DNA of 64,000 nt, from assembly GCF_000349725.1 (NCBI RefSeq), contig NZ_KB714685.1, positions 54,026 to 118,025 of the forward strand. The letters are read 5' to 3'. This DNA comes from Ligilactobacillus pobuzihii E100301 = KCTC 13174. Its GTDB lineage: Bacteria > Bacillota > Bacilli > Lactobacillales > Lactobacillaceae. Both the position numbers and the translations under genes were made by a program. The notes beneath the pieces were generated by a model that ran no database searches, was not told the origin of the DNA, and saw only the letters and a list, made by a program, of their open reading frames with translations. Of the stretch, positions 53,244 to 62,308 are shown piece by piece. Position 1 is the first letter of the stretch. The number at the start of each line of letters is the position of its first letter.

Positions 53244-54176
53244 TTAAATGTCAGTTAATCTTTCTACTTTTACTTGCTTTTCAAGTAGATCCACGTTTTT
53301 AAAATCCGTGATCCACATACTTTGGGTTGTATCACTACCTGCTGCGATACTTTTTTGCAAATTTGATTTTGCATCTAGTTGATTTACCATACCGGCAATA
53401 AATGTTCCCAGCATCGTATCGCCAGCACCAGCCGAGTTAAGTGCAGTAATTTTTGGAGCGTTGCCATAATAAACTGAATCTTTAGAAATAAATGCAGCCC
53501 CGTTTTCTCCTAATGAAAGTAATACATTTTGTGCACCAGCTTTTATCAAACGTTGAGCCAATGTGATAGTTTCTTTAATAGAAAATTCTTTATCAATATT
53601 GAACCATTTCTTGATTTCTTCTTGATTGGGCTTAATTAATAATGGATGATATTTTAAAACGTCCAGTACTTCTGAATAACTGGTATCAATGATAAAATCG
53701 GCCTCTTTTTGCTTTATAATTTTAGCTAGTTTAGTAATGATATTTGGGTTTATCCCCGATGAAAAACTTCCAGATAGTGAAACAATGTCTCCCGTTTTTA
53801 ATCTGTCGAAATATTGAAGTAACTTAACCTGGGATTCTTGGGTAACTTTTGGACCAGGATTGACTAATTTATATTCACAATCTTGAGAATTCACGTGTGT
53901 AAAAACATTTATTCGCGTTATTCCATCAGTATTTATAAAAAAGTTTTCAATATTATTATTTGCTAATTCTTGTTGAATATAATTTAAAGTAAAGCCGCCG
54001 CCAACACCCGTAGCCGTGTTAGAAATACCTAATCTTTTTAGGATAAAGGAGACATTGATTCCTTTGCCATTGGCTTGAATATCATATTTTTTTGTACGAT
54101 TTACTGAATTTTTTTTAAGTTCATTTGTTTCTATAAATAAATCTATTGCAGGATTCAAAGTTAAAGTATAAATCAT
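53244..54176 (-). CDS. 1-phosphofructokinase / tagatose-6-phosphate kinase (PfkB family)
   Basis: About 310 residues of the PfkB sugar kinase family. It starts MIYTLTLNPAIDLFIET, the FruK/LacC signature. GKGINVSFILKRLG (substrate loop), SGSFSSGINP, IKPNQEE, and the ATP/anion-hole motif ALNSAGAGDTMLGTFIAG with the catalytic Asp are present. It makes fructose- or tagatose-1,6-bisphosphate for LacD. ATG 54176 after GGAAGGTGAAAG is chosen; the in-frame ATG seven codons upstream lies before the ribosome site. First gene of the leftward operon, 154 bases from the divergent regulator. Confidence 0.92.
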   Translation of the reverse strand: MIYTLTLNPAIDLFIETNELKKNSVNRTKKYDIQANGKGINVSFILKRLGISNTATGVGGGFTLNYIQQELANNNIENFFINTDGITRINVFTHVNSQDCEYKLVNPGPKVTQESQVKLLQYFDRLKTGDIVSLSGSFSSGINPNIITKLAKIIKQKEADFIIDTSYSEVLDVLKYHPLLIKPNQEEIKKWFNIDKEFSIKETITLAQRLIKAGAQNVLLSLGENGAAFISKDSVYYGNAPKITALNSAGAGDTMLGTFIAGMVNQLDAKSNLQKSIAAGSDTTQSMWITDFKNVDLLEKQVKVERLTDI

Positions 54177-54330
54177 GCTTTCACCTTCCATTTTCATATG
54201 TGTTCTATAGTGTATTATAGGAAGTGAGGATTGAAAATATTTTCTAAATAAAGTGTTTTTTGTTCCTTTTTTGGGAAAAACTGTTCAGAAATTTAAGATA
54301 GCAAGAATATAGTTTTAAGGGGGTTAAAAT

Positions 54331-55077
54331 GTGAGTAGTGACTTAAGTAGCGCTGAAGCACACCTTTGGGAAGTAGTGGAAAATAATCAAGAAAAAATAG
54401 TGGATATGTCGATCGTTCAACTTAGTTTATTTGCAAATGTGTCAACTGCTACAATTGTTAGAACAATGAAAAAGATGGGATATACTGGATATACGGCTTA
54501 TAGAGAGAATTTAAGGAATTCTGGAAATTATAACGCAAAGTTTAAGATTTTGAATTCTGTTGATTCTACAATTAAAGATGTTATTTTAAAGAATGAGATC
54601 GAGGTAAATAATACTTTGAATAATTTAGAAACGAGTACGATAGAGGATAGTGTAGCAGCTACACGACAAGCAAAAATGGTATATATTTTTGCCAGAGGTT
54701 TGTCTGAAAGTATCGCGCGCGAGATGCAAACTAAACTTCAGTTGAGTGGAAAATATACCGAAATGTTTAGTGACCCGAATATAATAAAGATAATATCTAA
54801 GAAGATAAAAAAGAATTGTATTGTTATTTTTATTACCTTAAACGGTGAAACACCCGAACTGGTATATGCAGCTAAAAACTTAGAAAAAAGTGATGTTTCG
54901 AAAATAACTTTTACTACTAATAAGAATTCTTCGATCGTGCCTTTTTCTGATTTATTGTTTTTAGGACATAAATCTGCAACAAGTTATTTTCCAGAATATG
55001 AGATATCTTCACGATTACCCTTAAATGTTATGATGCGGATCTTCACAGATACTTATGCAGTTAGAACGAAAAAATAA
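54331..55077 (+). CDS. RpiR-family transcriptional regulator
   Basis: A 248-residue regulator: N-terminal HTH_6 (about 1-75, IVDMSIVQLSLFANVSTATI then VRTMKKMGYTGYTAYRENLR) and a C-terminal SIS sugar-phosphate-binding domain (about 105-235, YIFARGLSESIAREMQTKLQ, IVIFITLNGETPELVYAAK). It probably senses the phosphorylated sugar made by the divergent PTS/kinase/aldolase operon and controls it (inference from divergence and family). GTG 54331 follows AAGGGGG with proper spacing. A bidirectional terminator follows. Confidence 0.9.
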   Translation: MSSDLSSAEAHLWEVVENNQEKIVDMSIVQLSLFANVSTATIVRTMKKMGYTGYTAYRENLRNSGNYNAKFKILNSVDSTIKDVILKNEIEVNNTLNNLETSTIEDSVAATRQAKMVYIFARGLSESIAREMQTKLQLSGKYTEMFSDPNIIKIISKKIKKNCIVIFITLNGETPELVYAAKNLEKSDVSKITFTTNKNSSIVPFSDLLFLGHKSATSYFPEYEISSRLPLNVMMRIFTDTYAVRTKK

Positions 55078-55115
55078 TTTGGTTCACCAATAAAATATAA
55101 AAATTTGGTAGAAAA

Positions 55116-55160
55116 AAGTGCTTAGGTCTATTCAACAAAAATTGATAAACCTAAGCACTT
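55116..55160. terminator. Bidirectional terminator between rpiR-type gene and aldo/keto reductase
   Basis: AAGTGCTTAGGT (55116-55127) and ACCTAAGCACTT (55149-55160) are perfect complements, flanked by an A run on the left and a T run on the right, between convergent genes. Confidence 0.9.
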
Positions 55161-55168
55161 GTTAATTT

Positions 55169-56158
55169 TTATTTAGTAATTGCATCGATCGCATCAAGTT
55201 CTTCTTGATCGAAGCGGATATTCTTAGCTGCTTCTAAGTTATCCTGTAAGTGATCGATGTTAGTCGTTCCGATAATTACGGATGAAACGACTGGATCTTT
55301 TAATAACCATGCCAAAGCCATCTGTGATAATGTTTGGTCACGTTTTTTAGCAATGTCATTTAACTTGTTAAGATCATCTGTAACTTTATCGGCACCTGCT
55401 TGCATAACATACTTGCTAGTTGGATGAATAGCGAAGTCTTCAGGAACACCGTCTAAATAACGGTCACTGAGTAAACCTTCAGCTAACGGACCATAAGCAA
55501 CGATACCGCGGTTTTGACGTTTCATTTCATCAACTAAACCGATACGTTCAGGTCGACGGTTCAACATGTTATATGAAACTTGGTTGACTGTATATGGTGT
55601 ACCTAAATCTTCAAACATTTTGGCAACGGTCTTAGCTTGATCAGTATCAAAGTTTGAGATGCCGATATACATGGCTTTACCTGCACGGACTACATCGTTT
55701 AATGCTTGGGCTGTTTCCCATAAATCGGTATTAGGATCGAAACGGTGAGCGTAATAAACGTCAACGTAGTCGGTTTGTAGTCGTTCCAAAGTACGGTCGA
55801 TCGATTGTAAGATCGTCTTTCTGGATAAGAAATGACCGTATGGACCAGGGACTGTGCGATAACCAACTTTAGAAGTGATCACTAATTCATCACGGTAAGG
55901 TTTTAATTCGTTGGCTAAAACCTGGCCTAGAAGTGATTCGGAAGTTCCAATTTCTGGAGAACCGTAATGATCGGCACAATCGAAACTGAAAATTCCTTGG
56001 TCAAAGGCTTTTAAGATCACGCGTTTGCGATCATATAATGGGTCAGCACTACTAAAATTGTGCCATAAACCAAGGGAAATCAACGGTAAACGAAGACCAG
56101 TCTCACCAACTCGTCGGTGTGGTAATTTATTGTATCTGTCGTCATCTGCTACGTACAT
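55169..56158 (-). CDS. Aldo/keto reductase (YghZ/Gpr-like)
   Basis: A 329-residue NADPH-dependent reductase with a TIM-barrel. Catalytic Asp and Tyr in FDCADHYGSPEIGTSE (about 57-72), Lys in VITSKVGYRTVPG near 95, His in VYYAHRFDPN near 136, cofactor segment YGPLAEGLLSDRYL and VSSVIIGTTNIDHLQDNLEA near the C-terminus. Length and the NxE/GPYG segment fit the YghZ branch, whose members reduce methylglyoxal or glyceraldehyde-3-phosphate. GAGAGGGGC precedes the ATG. Monocistronic. Substrate not certain. Confidence 0.92.
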   Translation of the reverse strand: MYVADDDRYNKLPHRRVGETGLRLPLISLGLWHNFSSADPLYDRKRVILKAFDQGIFSFDCADHYGSPEIGTSESLLGQVLANELKPYRDELVITSKVGYRTVPGPYGHFLSRKTILQSIDRTLERLQTDYVDVYYAHRFDPNTDLWETAQALNDVVRAGKAMYIGISNFDTDQAKTVAKMFEDLGTPYTVNQVSYNMLNRRPERIGLVDEMKRQNRGIVAYGPLAEGLLSDRYLDGVPEDFAIHPTSKYVMQAGADKVTDDLNKLNDIAKKRDQTLSQMALAWLLKDPVVSSVIIGTTNIDHLQDNLEAAKNIRFDQEELDAIDAITK

Positions 56159-56451
56159 AGATAATGCCCCTCTCTAACGGATCAGTGATCCGTCCAAAAA
56201 TATTTACTATAAGTATAGTATAACGGTTATAGCTCAAAAACTGAAATACAAAGAATGCAAATTATGAGGTCATTTTTTCAACAGTGTTGTCAGTTCCGAC
56301 TATCAAAATATTGTTACGTTAGTTTTAGCTATGTTATGTTTGCTGGAAATCTCTCTGGCCCGTCATTAATATGACTTTTTTTAAGCGGTTTTCGCAACAG
56401 AGTACTCCATTCATACTACCCCCCACTTTGAAAAAGTGAGTTCTAAGCATA

Positions 56452-57440
56452 GTGATCTGGAACCTTGTGTCTTGTGACCCTGCACTTAACCGAATTGTTG
56501 AAACAATATCCGTTCTTTTTTTAGCCGATGACACTCCCTATCCTAAGTTCAGTAAAAGGTTTGAACAAGTGAAGATCTTACACGACCATACCATACTCGT
56601 TACTTGGAAAAAATTTATAAATGTGCATGACTTCGTTGCTTTGGAGATTGCTTTTCTCACACAGAATTCTGCTGCGCTGCATATTCTATGGCCCTCTTTG
56701 TTCTTATTGAATGTACTAGTCCGCAGGGAATTCTAAGCTTAAAATGGAAATCGAGTTGGCTGAACGAGCTCTTAAAATCACCGGTCAATAACAACACATC
56801 ATTTTCGAATCTGACAGTTGGTACACTAAAAAATGCCTTGAACTCTGTAAAGTTCCACGATAATCTTGATTATATCGCTAGTATTCTCAATGGCAACGTG
56901 CTCTATCGAATTTCTCAGCGGACAGGAAAAACAAGGCGACTACATAAATATGGTCAAAAATTTAAAACAACTGAAATTGTTTTGATTGGACAAGATGACT
57001 ACTATGCAGAGATATATAACGAAGCTTTTTGCGCAAACCGTGTGGATCACCCGCAGTCAAAACTGTAGTGAAGGTAAGCGTTTGTTCACTTCACGCTGTC
57101 ACCTCAGGATTTACTGAAACTAACTTCAATTAAGACTGAGATTTGGCGGACCCTAGATTACCATAAACAACGTTGGAAGATCAAACGTTGTTGCTACGTG
57201 ATTAAAAAACTTTCCCCTTTCGATGTATAGCAAGTTAGTTCTCAGAATAGAGGGCTTGCATTTTATCGCTAATTTGGCTTAGCTTTTTATGTAACTTTTA
57301 CTGCAGATTCAGCGTGATTGGCAGGGATTAGCGGAGTAAAGGGCAAGTGCGCGTAAAAACGCACTAAATACCATTATTGCGGGTTGAATTCTTACTAGTT
57401 TGGTTCAGGCAGCCCAAAAGCACTAAGATTTCGAGATAAT
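56452..57440 (+). pseudogene. Decayed IS transposase (DDE type, IS4/IS701-like)
   Basis: No intact frame, but pieces of a DDE transposase appear in order across shifting frames. LADDTPYPKFSKRFEQVKIL, then HDHTILVTWKKFINVHDFVA (first Asp block), WPSLFLLNVLVRREF, then in the next frame NGNVLYRISQRTGKTRRLHK (second block), then after a stop a segment reading HKQRWKIKR (the Y..RW.IE block), and finally a helical C-terminal segment around GLHFIANLA. Several frameshifts and stops show old decay. Terminal inverted repeats were not found by eye, so the ends are approximate. The neighbouring genes look accessory. Confidence 0.68.
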
Positions 57441-57818
57441 TTTACAATTCATACTGAACGCGGGCTCAGAATTTATAAAAAAATAGTTAAGTTTTGTAAA
57501 CTGTTGTTATTCAGGTCAATTTATGGGATTAGTAAAGAATATCTCAGCCTGAGTTACAATTTTTAAGATAGGTTATATATCTGAGTAATTTTTGAGCACT
57601 AAAACATATCAGGACTTTCCAGTTTTAAAGAATAAAAATATTTTTTTATTTAGTTTTCAGTTCAGCTTTTGAATAATTTAAAAAAATTAAGTTGTATAAT
57701 TTAAAATAATCTTCAGTTTTAATATAATTAATATGTAGACTTGAACATAACTGGATATCGAACCAAACTATAATTTAAAATAAGTAATTTTAACCAGTAA
57801 CAAGGGGGTTGTAACAAA
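57441..57818. other. Intergenic region after the IS remnant
   Basis: Very AT-rich, no coding frame that I can support. It probably holds the promoter of the following membrane protein gene; TTGAAT at about 57669 and TATAAT-like boxes occur, but none stands out. Confidence 0.3.
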
Positions 57819-58730
57819 ATGATTGTAAATAAACAGATAAAGGACTTTTTTGGCAGAAACAAAACAAAGATAATAATTACTTTTGCTTTTTTTATTATTG
57901 CGATGGCTTTACTTACAGTAATCAAAATGAATTCATTAGCTACCTTTCTCTTAAGTGTGGGTGGCTCGTTATTTATTTTTTTATTACTACATTTTTATTT
58001 CTTTGGGAAAAAACAAAGATGGATAATTACTATAGGCCTAATTTTAATAAGTTACTTGGTAATAGGACTTACTGCATTCTATAGTAATTTTTGGACATTA
58101 TTTCTTTTGTCACTAGACACTATGTTTATGTCAGCTGTTTTAGTAGAATGGTCTATATTTATTTCAGATTATTTACTAGCTAAACTGGATAAATATAAAT
58201 CAGGGAGAAAAAGGAATGAACTCACTAAAAATTTTCCAGCTTTTTTGATAAATCATAAATGGCAAAATGGAATATATGCGCCATTGAAATATCTTGATGA
58301 TAAGCATAAATTCGACAATGTTAAGTCAGGGTTTGATCCTGAAAACACTAATGAATATGAGTTTTATCTATCTATATTGCAGGTGTTTAAAAGTCTTGAA
58401 TTAAAAGATTTAGAAAAATTGAAATTATATTTATCTTTGAATAATGGAAAAAAAGCAATAGAATCTGGTCAGATTTTTGAATGGTTTTTCAAGTTCATCC
58501 TTCCTTCTTTGTCTGGATTAGCTCCTATAGTAAGCAAATTTAAAGTAAATTTTAGTTGGTTTTCCAATAACTCTGTTGACTCATATTTCTTATTCTTAAT
58601 CATGTATTTTATAGTAATTTCTTTTATATCTACGATACTTTATTTAAGACAAATTAGGAAAGACAAAACAGAAAAAGAGGTTATAATAACTATTATAGAT
58701 AAAATAATAACGCACAAAGAGTATAGCTAA
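57819..58730 (+). CDS. Membrane protein of unknown function
   Basis: A 303-residue protein. Four hydrophobic segments near the N-terminus (about 18-34, 38-56, 66-84, 90-110), a charged cytoplasmic middle of about 130 residues (RKRNELTKNFPAFLINHKWQ and YEFYLSILQVFKSLELKDLE), then one or two C-terminal helices (about 225-245, 253-275). AAGGGGG precedes ATG 57819. Strongly AT-rich codon use and its place between an IS relic and an orphan antitoxin-like gene point to an accessory, perhaps transferred, gene. I recognise no family. Confidence 0.6.
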   Translation: MIVNKQIKDFFGRNKTKIIITFAFFIIAMALLTVIKMNSLATFLLSVGGSLFIFLLLHFYFFGKKQRWIITIGLILISYLVIGLTAFYSNFWTLFLLSLDTMFMSAVLVEWSIFISDYLLAKLDKYKSGRKRNELTKNFPAFLINHKWQNGIYAPLKYLDDKHKFDNVKSGFDPENTNEYEFYLSILQVFKSLELKDLEKLKLYLSLNNGKKAIESGQIFEWFFKFILPSLSGLAPIVSKFKVNFSWFSNNSVDSYFLFLIMYFIVISFISTILYLRQIRKDKTEKEVIITIIDKIITHKEYS

Positions 58731-59246
58731 AGTATTTATTAGGGGGTAGCCAAGTACATTTTTAAATTACCGCAAATAGAAATTTACGTGACGCTAATTC
58801 GATTTCCTAACGTGAATTCTCATAACATTTCTTAACTCTATTTTGAGTAATCCTTGTTTAAGATTTACTATTGAATGTACGACAAGTGTATAGAATGGTA
58901 GATCTTTAAAATCTTCTCAAAATTTATTCTGTGAAGTCCAGATTTTTTGACAGCAAGAAAGTGAGTATTTTAGCTCATGGTAACTTTTTGGGTGTTTTGA
59001 CCAAATATCTTAAGGTATCTTAGATTATATATCGTCAGCTTAAAAATGGCACTAGAATAACCAATTGTTTATGATGTGGTTGACAGATTAAACGTAGTTA
59101 ACAAAAAAATTTAGTTTAAAACATCAGCAAAAGAATGGAAAAAGGAGATAAAACTAAAGGATCAGTAAAATTTAAGGCGTTTCATTGTACATTACTCACA
59201 AAATTATGTAAACTATAATAGTACAGTAATTTTAGGAGATGGTTAA
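58731..59246. other. Long intergenic region with promoter for the HicB-like gene
   Basis: About 500 AT-rich bases without a supported gene. Near its end TTACTC (59192-59197), a 16-base spacer and TATAAT (59214-59219) form a plausible promoter for the gene at 59247. Confidence 0.4.
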
Positions 59247-59504
59247 ATGAGCGACGCGGCGATAAAATTCCCCGTAAAAATAACAAAACCAAGAGAATCA
59301 GATGATCCTTTCGTAGTGTATTTTCCAGATTTTGACGATTATACTTATGCAGAAAGTTTTGCAGATTCCTTTACCCAAGCAAAAGAATTTTTGAAAGATC
59401 ATCTATTAGATGATGATTTACCAGAGCCAAGTGAAGTGTTACCCTTCGCAAGCGAAGGACAGTTTACGAGCTTTGTCAGTGTTTCACGAGCATTAGTTAA
59501 TTAG
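59247..59504 (+). CDS. Orphan HicB-like antitoxin domain protein
   Basis: An 85-residue protein whose first 50 residues match the HicB fold: FPVKITKPRESDDPFVVYFP, then DFDDYTYAESFADSFTQAKE with the VxFPDF and helix pattern. No C-terminal DNA-binding part is seen and no hicA toxin gene lies beside it. It could be a solitary antitoxin, a regulator, or an anti-toxin decoy; function is unproven. TTAGGAGATGG precedes the ATG. Likely co-transcribed with the 29-residue frame at 59546. Confidence 0.72.
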   Translation: MSDAAIKFPVKITKPRESDDPFVVYFPDFDDYTYAESFADSFTQAKEFLKDHLLDDDLPEPSEVLPFASEGQFTSFVSVSRALVN

Positions 59505-59545
59505 TGCTTGAAATAAATTTGATAAAAGGTAATTAGGTTAGAAAA

Positions 59546-59635
59546 ATGATTATGAATATTATTAAGTTTGTACGATTCCAGGCTGAATGTAAGCTGGATT
59601 TTGCAGGTTTTTTAAATGAATATGAATTAAAGTAG
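59546..59635 (+). CDS. 29-residue open reading frame after the HicB-like gene
   Basis: ATG 59546 encodes a short basic, partly hydrophobic peptide (MIMNIIKFVRFQAECKLDFA start) ending directly at a terminator hairpin. It lies where a partner gene would be expected, but is far too short for HicA. It may be a remnant or a real micro-protein; the ribosome site is weak. Confidence 0.25.
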   Translation: MIMNIIKFVRFQAECKLDFAGFLNEYELK

Positions 59636-59676
59636 GGCATATATCAAGTAAAGTTGATATGTGGCCTATATTTTTT
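59635..59676 (+). terminator. Terminator of the HicB-like unit
   Basis: GGCATATATCAA (59636-59647) pairs with TTGATATGTGGCC with G-U pairs; a T-rich run follows. Confidence 0.75.
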
Positions 59677-59885
59677 GCTTAAATTAAATCAGTCTGTAAT
59701 TAATTTGAATTATATTAATTTTGAAACATGATTTACTTGAGATTTTCTTTTTGTGGCCGAAATTATTATTAGGAATAAAAAATTGTGTTTATTTTATCAA
59801 GAAGAAAAACAATGATGGATTAGTGATTTAAAGCAAAAAAAGAAGATGTTTTCGCTATTTTTGATTTAAAAAATATAAAAAGTTG

Positions 59886-59914
59886 TTGACAGAATAATTT
59901 AAAGTGATTATAGT
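59886..59914 (+). promoter_or_regulatory. Promoter of the T-box / oppA-like transcript
   Basis: TTGACA (59886-59891), 17-base spacer, TATAGT (59909-59914): a near-consensus promoter about 45 bases before the T-box region. Confidence 0.8.
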
Positions 59915-59959
59915 TAACATCATTAAATATTGATGAAAAATTACTGAGATGATTTGAGG

Positions 59960-60214
59960 AGTCGTGAATAAGAGGTTTTCAGGGAGCGTCAGGTACTGAG
60001 ATGACGTAACGTCTTATTTTACAAAAGTTAGATCTGAGTGAGGTCACTTGTGCAGAGTGACTAGGGTGCGCCCAATACAGCGCCAACGTTATGTCGTTTC
60101 GAACGGCCGTACGTGAGTGGCTGTGTTTTATTACAGCAAAAAGGTGGTACCGCGTTAAAGCGTCCTTTTAGAAAGTTAATTCTTTCTGGAAGGGTGCTTT
60201 TTTTGTTGTAAAAA
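59960..60214 (+). promoter_or_regulatory. T-box riboswitch upstream of the peptide-binding protein gene
   Basis: Contains AGGTGGTACCGCG (60142-60154), the conserved T-box that pairs with the tRNA acceptor end. An antiterminator can form from AAAAGG and TCCTTTT on each side. A terminator pairs GCGTCCTTTTAGAAAG (60160-60175) with CTTTCTGGAAGGGTGC (60182-60197), followed by seven T. Upstream, AATAAGA and TCTTATT close a probable stem I (about 59967-60018). The specifier codon could not be fixed by eye. It should raise transport gene expression when an amino acid is short. Confidence 0.88.
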
Positions 60215-60314
60215 GTTGCTAACCAGTCATCAATATTAATAATATCAGTTGGATTTAAAAGGGAGACCAGCTTTTCCCAGTTAGCTCTAAAAATAATAGG
60301 AGGAGGAATCAGTA

Positions 60315-61946
60315 ATGAAGATACATAAAAAAACAATTGTTGCAGCAAGCATCATGATGGGCGTGGTTAGTGTCTTATTAGGCGGTTGTGCATCAGATGC
60401 TAGTGCCGAGTCCGACGCTGAAAAAACACTTAAAGTTACTATTCCTGGGGAACCCATGACGATCGACCCGAATAAATCAATTGAAACTAATGGTGCCGCA
60501 GTTATTGACCAAACAAGTGAAGGAATCTACCGTCGTAACGCGAATAATAAGATCGTGCCAGGCGTTGTTGAGAAAATTGTTAAACCAACAGAAAACAAAA
60601 CGAAATATACTTTCACTATTAAGAAAAACGCCAAGTGGGAAAATGGCAAGCCGATCACGTCCCAAGATTTTGTTACTTCACTGCAACGTAATGCTGACCC
60701 CGCTACTAAATCGCAAGCAACTACTAGTACAGAGTACATTAAAAACTTTAAAGCGATAAATAATGGCAAGATGAATAAAAGCAAGTTAGGTGTTCATGCA
60801 ATCAACAGTCGTACTTTTTATATCAAACTTGAGCGTCCAGTTCCGTACATTGACTATGAATTTATTAGTTATAGACCGCTTAATACCGCTGCAATCAAGA
60901 AGTATGGTAGCAAATATGGATCAAATGCCAAGATGACAGTTGCTAACGGCGCGTACAGCATAAAAGGTTGGACGGGTTCGAATGACTCTTTCCGTTATGT
61001 TAAGAATCCTCACTACTGGGATGCTAAAAATGTCAAAATACAAAATATTGATGTTAAAGTCGTGAAAGAAGATAATACTGCGCAGAATTTATTTAAGAGT
61101 GGGGAAGTCCAGTTAACTAATCTCAGCGGGCAATACGTTAAAGCTAATAAGAACAATAAAGAAGAAACCATCACTAAAAATGGTCGTAATAATTACATCT
61201 ACTTTAATTCAAAACGTAAAGCGACCGCTAACGAGAACTTCCGTAAAGCTATCAGCATGGTGATCGACCGTGAAGCACTTGCCAAGAAAGTCTTGCAAGA
61301 TGGCTCAACAGCATCAACCAATATTGTTCCGAAGGATTATGCCAAAGATCCAACGAACGGAAAGGATTTCGTTGACGAGGTTGGAAATCTTGCTCCAACT
61401 AACGTAACCAAGGCTAAAAAATATTGGAAACAAGCACAAAAAGAAATTGGTAAAAACGAAGTTAATATTGATTTCTTGGTTGATGATACTGATACAGAAA
61501 AGAAAGTTGCCGAGTACATGCAAAGTACGGCTGAGAAAAACTTAAAAGGAGTAACAGTTTCTATTGTTTCTGTTCCACACGCAACTCATGTCTCTCGTGA
61601 CTTTAAGACAGATTTTGATATCACTACTGTCGGCTGGGGGCCAGATTACCCAGATGCACAAAACTTCTTAGATGGTATGCAAAGCGAAAATTCAATTAAC
61701 TTTTCTAAAACAAAAGACGCTAGGTATGATGAGTTGATGGCAAAAGTCAATAATACAAGCAAATACACGGAAGCACAAAGATTTGAATTTGAAAAACAGG
61801 CCGATAGGCGTTTGATGGAAACTGCTGCCGTGGCTCCAACCTTCCAAACAGCTCAAGCGCACTTGCTCAGCAGTAAAATTGGTGGTTTGAAGTGGGATAC
61901 CCTTTCAGGAGCGTCAGGTCAGTTGCAATATGCCTACTGGAAATAA
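60315..61946 (+). CDS. Oligopeptide ABC transporter substrate-binding lipoprotein (OppA family)
   Basis: A 543-residue family 5 solute-binding protein. Lipobox VLLGGC gives Cys24 or so after a signal peptide (KIHKKTIVAASIMMGVVSVL). TIDPNKSIETNGAAVIDQTS, EGIYRRNANNKIVPGVVEKI, YTFTIKKNAKWENGKPITSQ and the C-terminal TVGWGPDYPDAQNFLDGM are OppA/DppE hallmarks. It captures peptides outside the cell for an Opp-type importer. No permease or ATPase genes follow, so it is an orphan receptor feeding a transporter encoded elsewhere. AGGAGGAGG precedes the ATG. Controlled by the T-box. Confidence 0.93.
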   Translation: MKIHKKTIVAASIMMGVVSVLLGGCASDASAESDAEKTLKVTIPGEPMTIDPNKSIETNGAAVIDQTSEGIYRRNANNKIVPGVVEKIVKPTENKTKYTFTIKKNAKWENGKPITSQDFVTSLQRNADPATKSQATTSTEYIKNFKAINNGKMNKSKLGVHAINSRTFYIKLERPVPYIDYEFISYRPLNTAAIKKYGSKYGSNAKMTVANGAYSIKGWTGSNDSFRYVKNPHYWDAKNVKIQNIDVKVVKEDNTAQNLFKSGEVQLTNLSGQYVKANKNNKEETITKNGRNNYIYFNSKRKATANENFRKAISMVIDREALAKKVLQDGSTASTNIVPKDYAKDPTNGKDFVDEVGNLAPTNVTKAKKYWKQAQKEIGKNEVNIDFLVDDTDTEKKVAEYMQSTAEKNLKGVTVSIVSVPHATHVSRDFKTDFDITTVGWGPDYPDAQNFLDGMQSENSINFSKTKDARYDELMAKVNNTSKYTEAQRFEFEKQADRRLMETAAVAPTFQTAQAHLLSSKIGGLKWDTLSGASGQLQYAYWK

Positions 61947-61975
61947 ATTTTCTACCTGGAAAGGTGGTGAGGCTC

Positions 61976-62107
61976 ATGTCAGGTCAGTTAATTGATTTAA
62001 AAGATGATGGTTCGTCACAGTTAAACAGTTTTTTAGTTGGGGTATATAAGCCAAGAGCCTCCGCCAATCTTGCTTTAAGATTTAAGACATCGATGTTTAC
62101 ACCGTGA
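61976..62107 (+). CDS. 43-residue open reading frame after oppA-like gene (possible remnant)
   Basis: ATG 61976 follows a strong AAGGTGGTGAGG and encodes MSGQLIDLKDDGSSQLNSFL then VGVYKPRASANLALRFKTSM before the stop. I recognise no family. The good ribosome site and abrupt end suggest the stub of a larger gene that followed oppA, or a small protein. Confidence 0.3.
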   Translation: MSGQLIDLKDDGSSQLNSFLVGVYKPRASANLALRFKTSMFTP

Positions 62108-62308
62108 ATCTAAGGCATGACAATGGCTATCTCTCAAATAGCTTATCTATCTCTACGATAGATAATATGCGAGTTACGTGAAATCAGGGATTTTGTTGAT
62201 TGAATTAGGAACTTATGACATTGAAAAAAGTGCTCTGAGTTCTTAGTCTGATAGCTCATTTCTAGCTTTTTTCACTACACTCTGTCAAACATATAAGGAG
62301 AAATTATT

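Noticed and set aside
60061-60348. A 95-codon minus-strand open frame before the oppA-like gene.
   Set aside because: It covers the T-box and terminator and has no family features or ribosome site.
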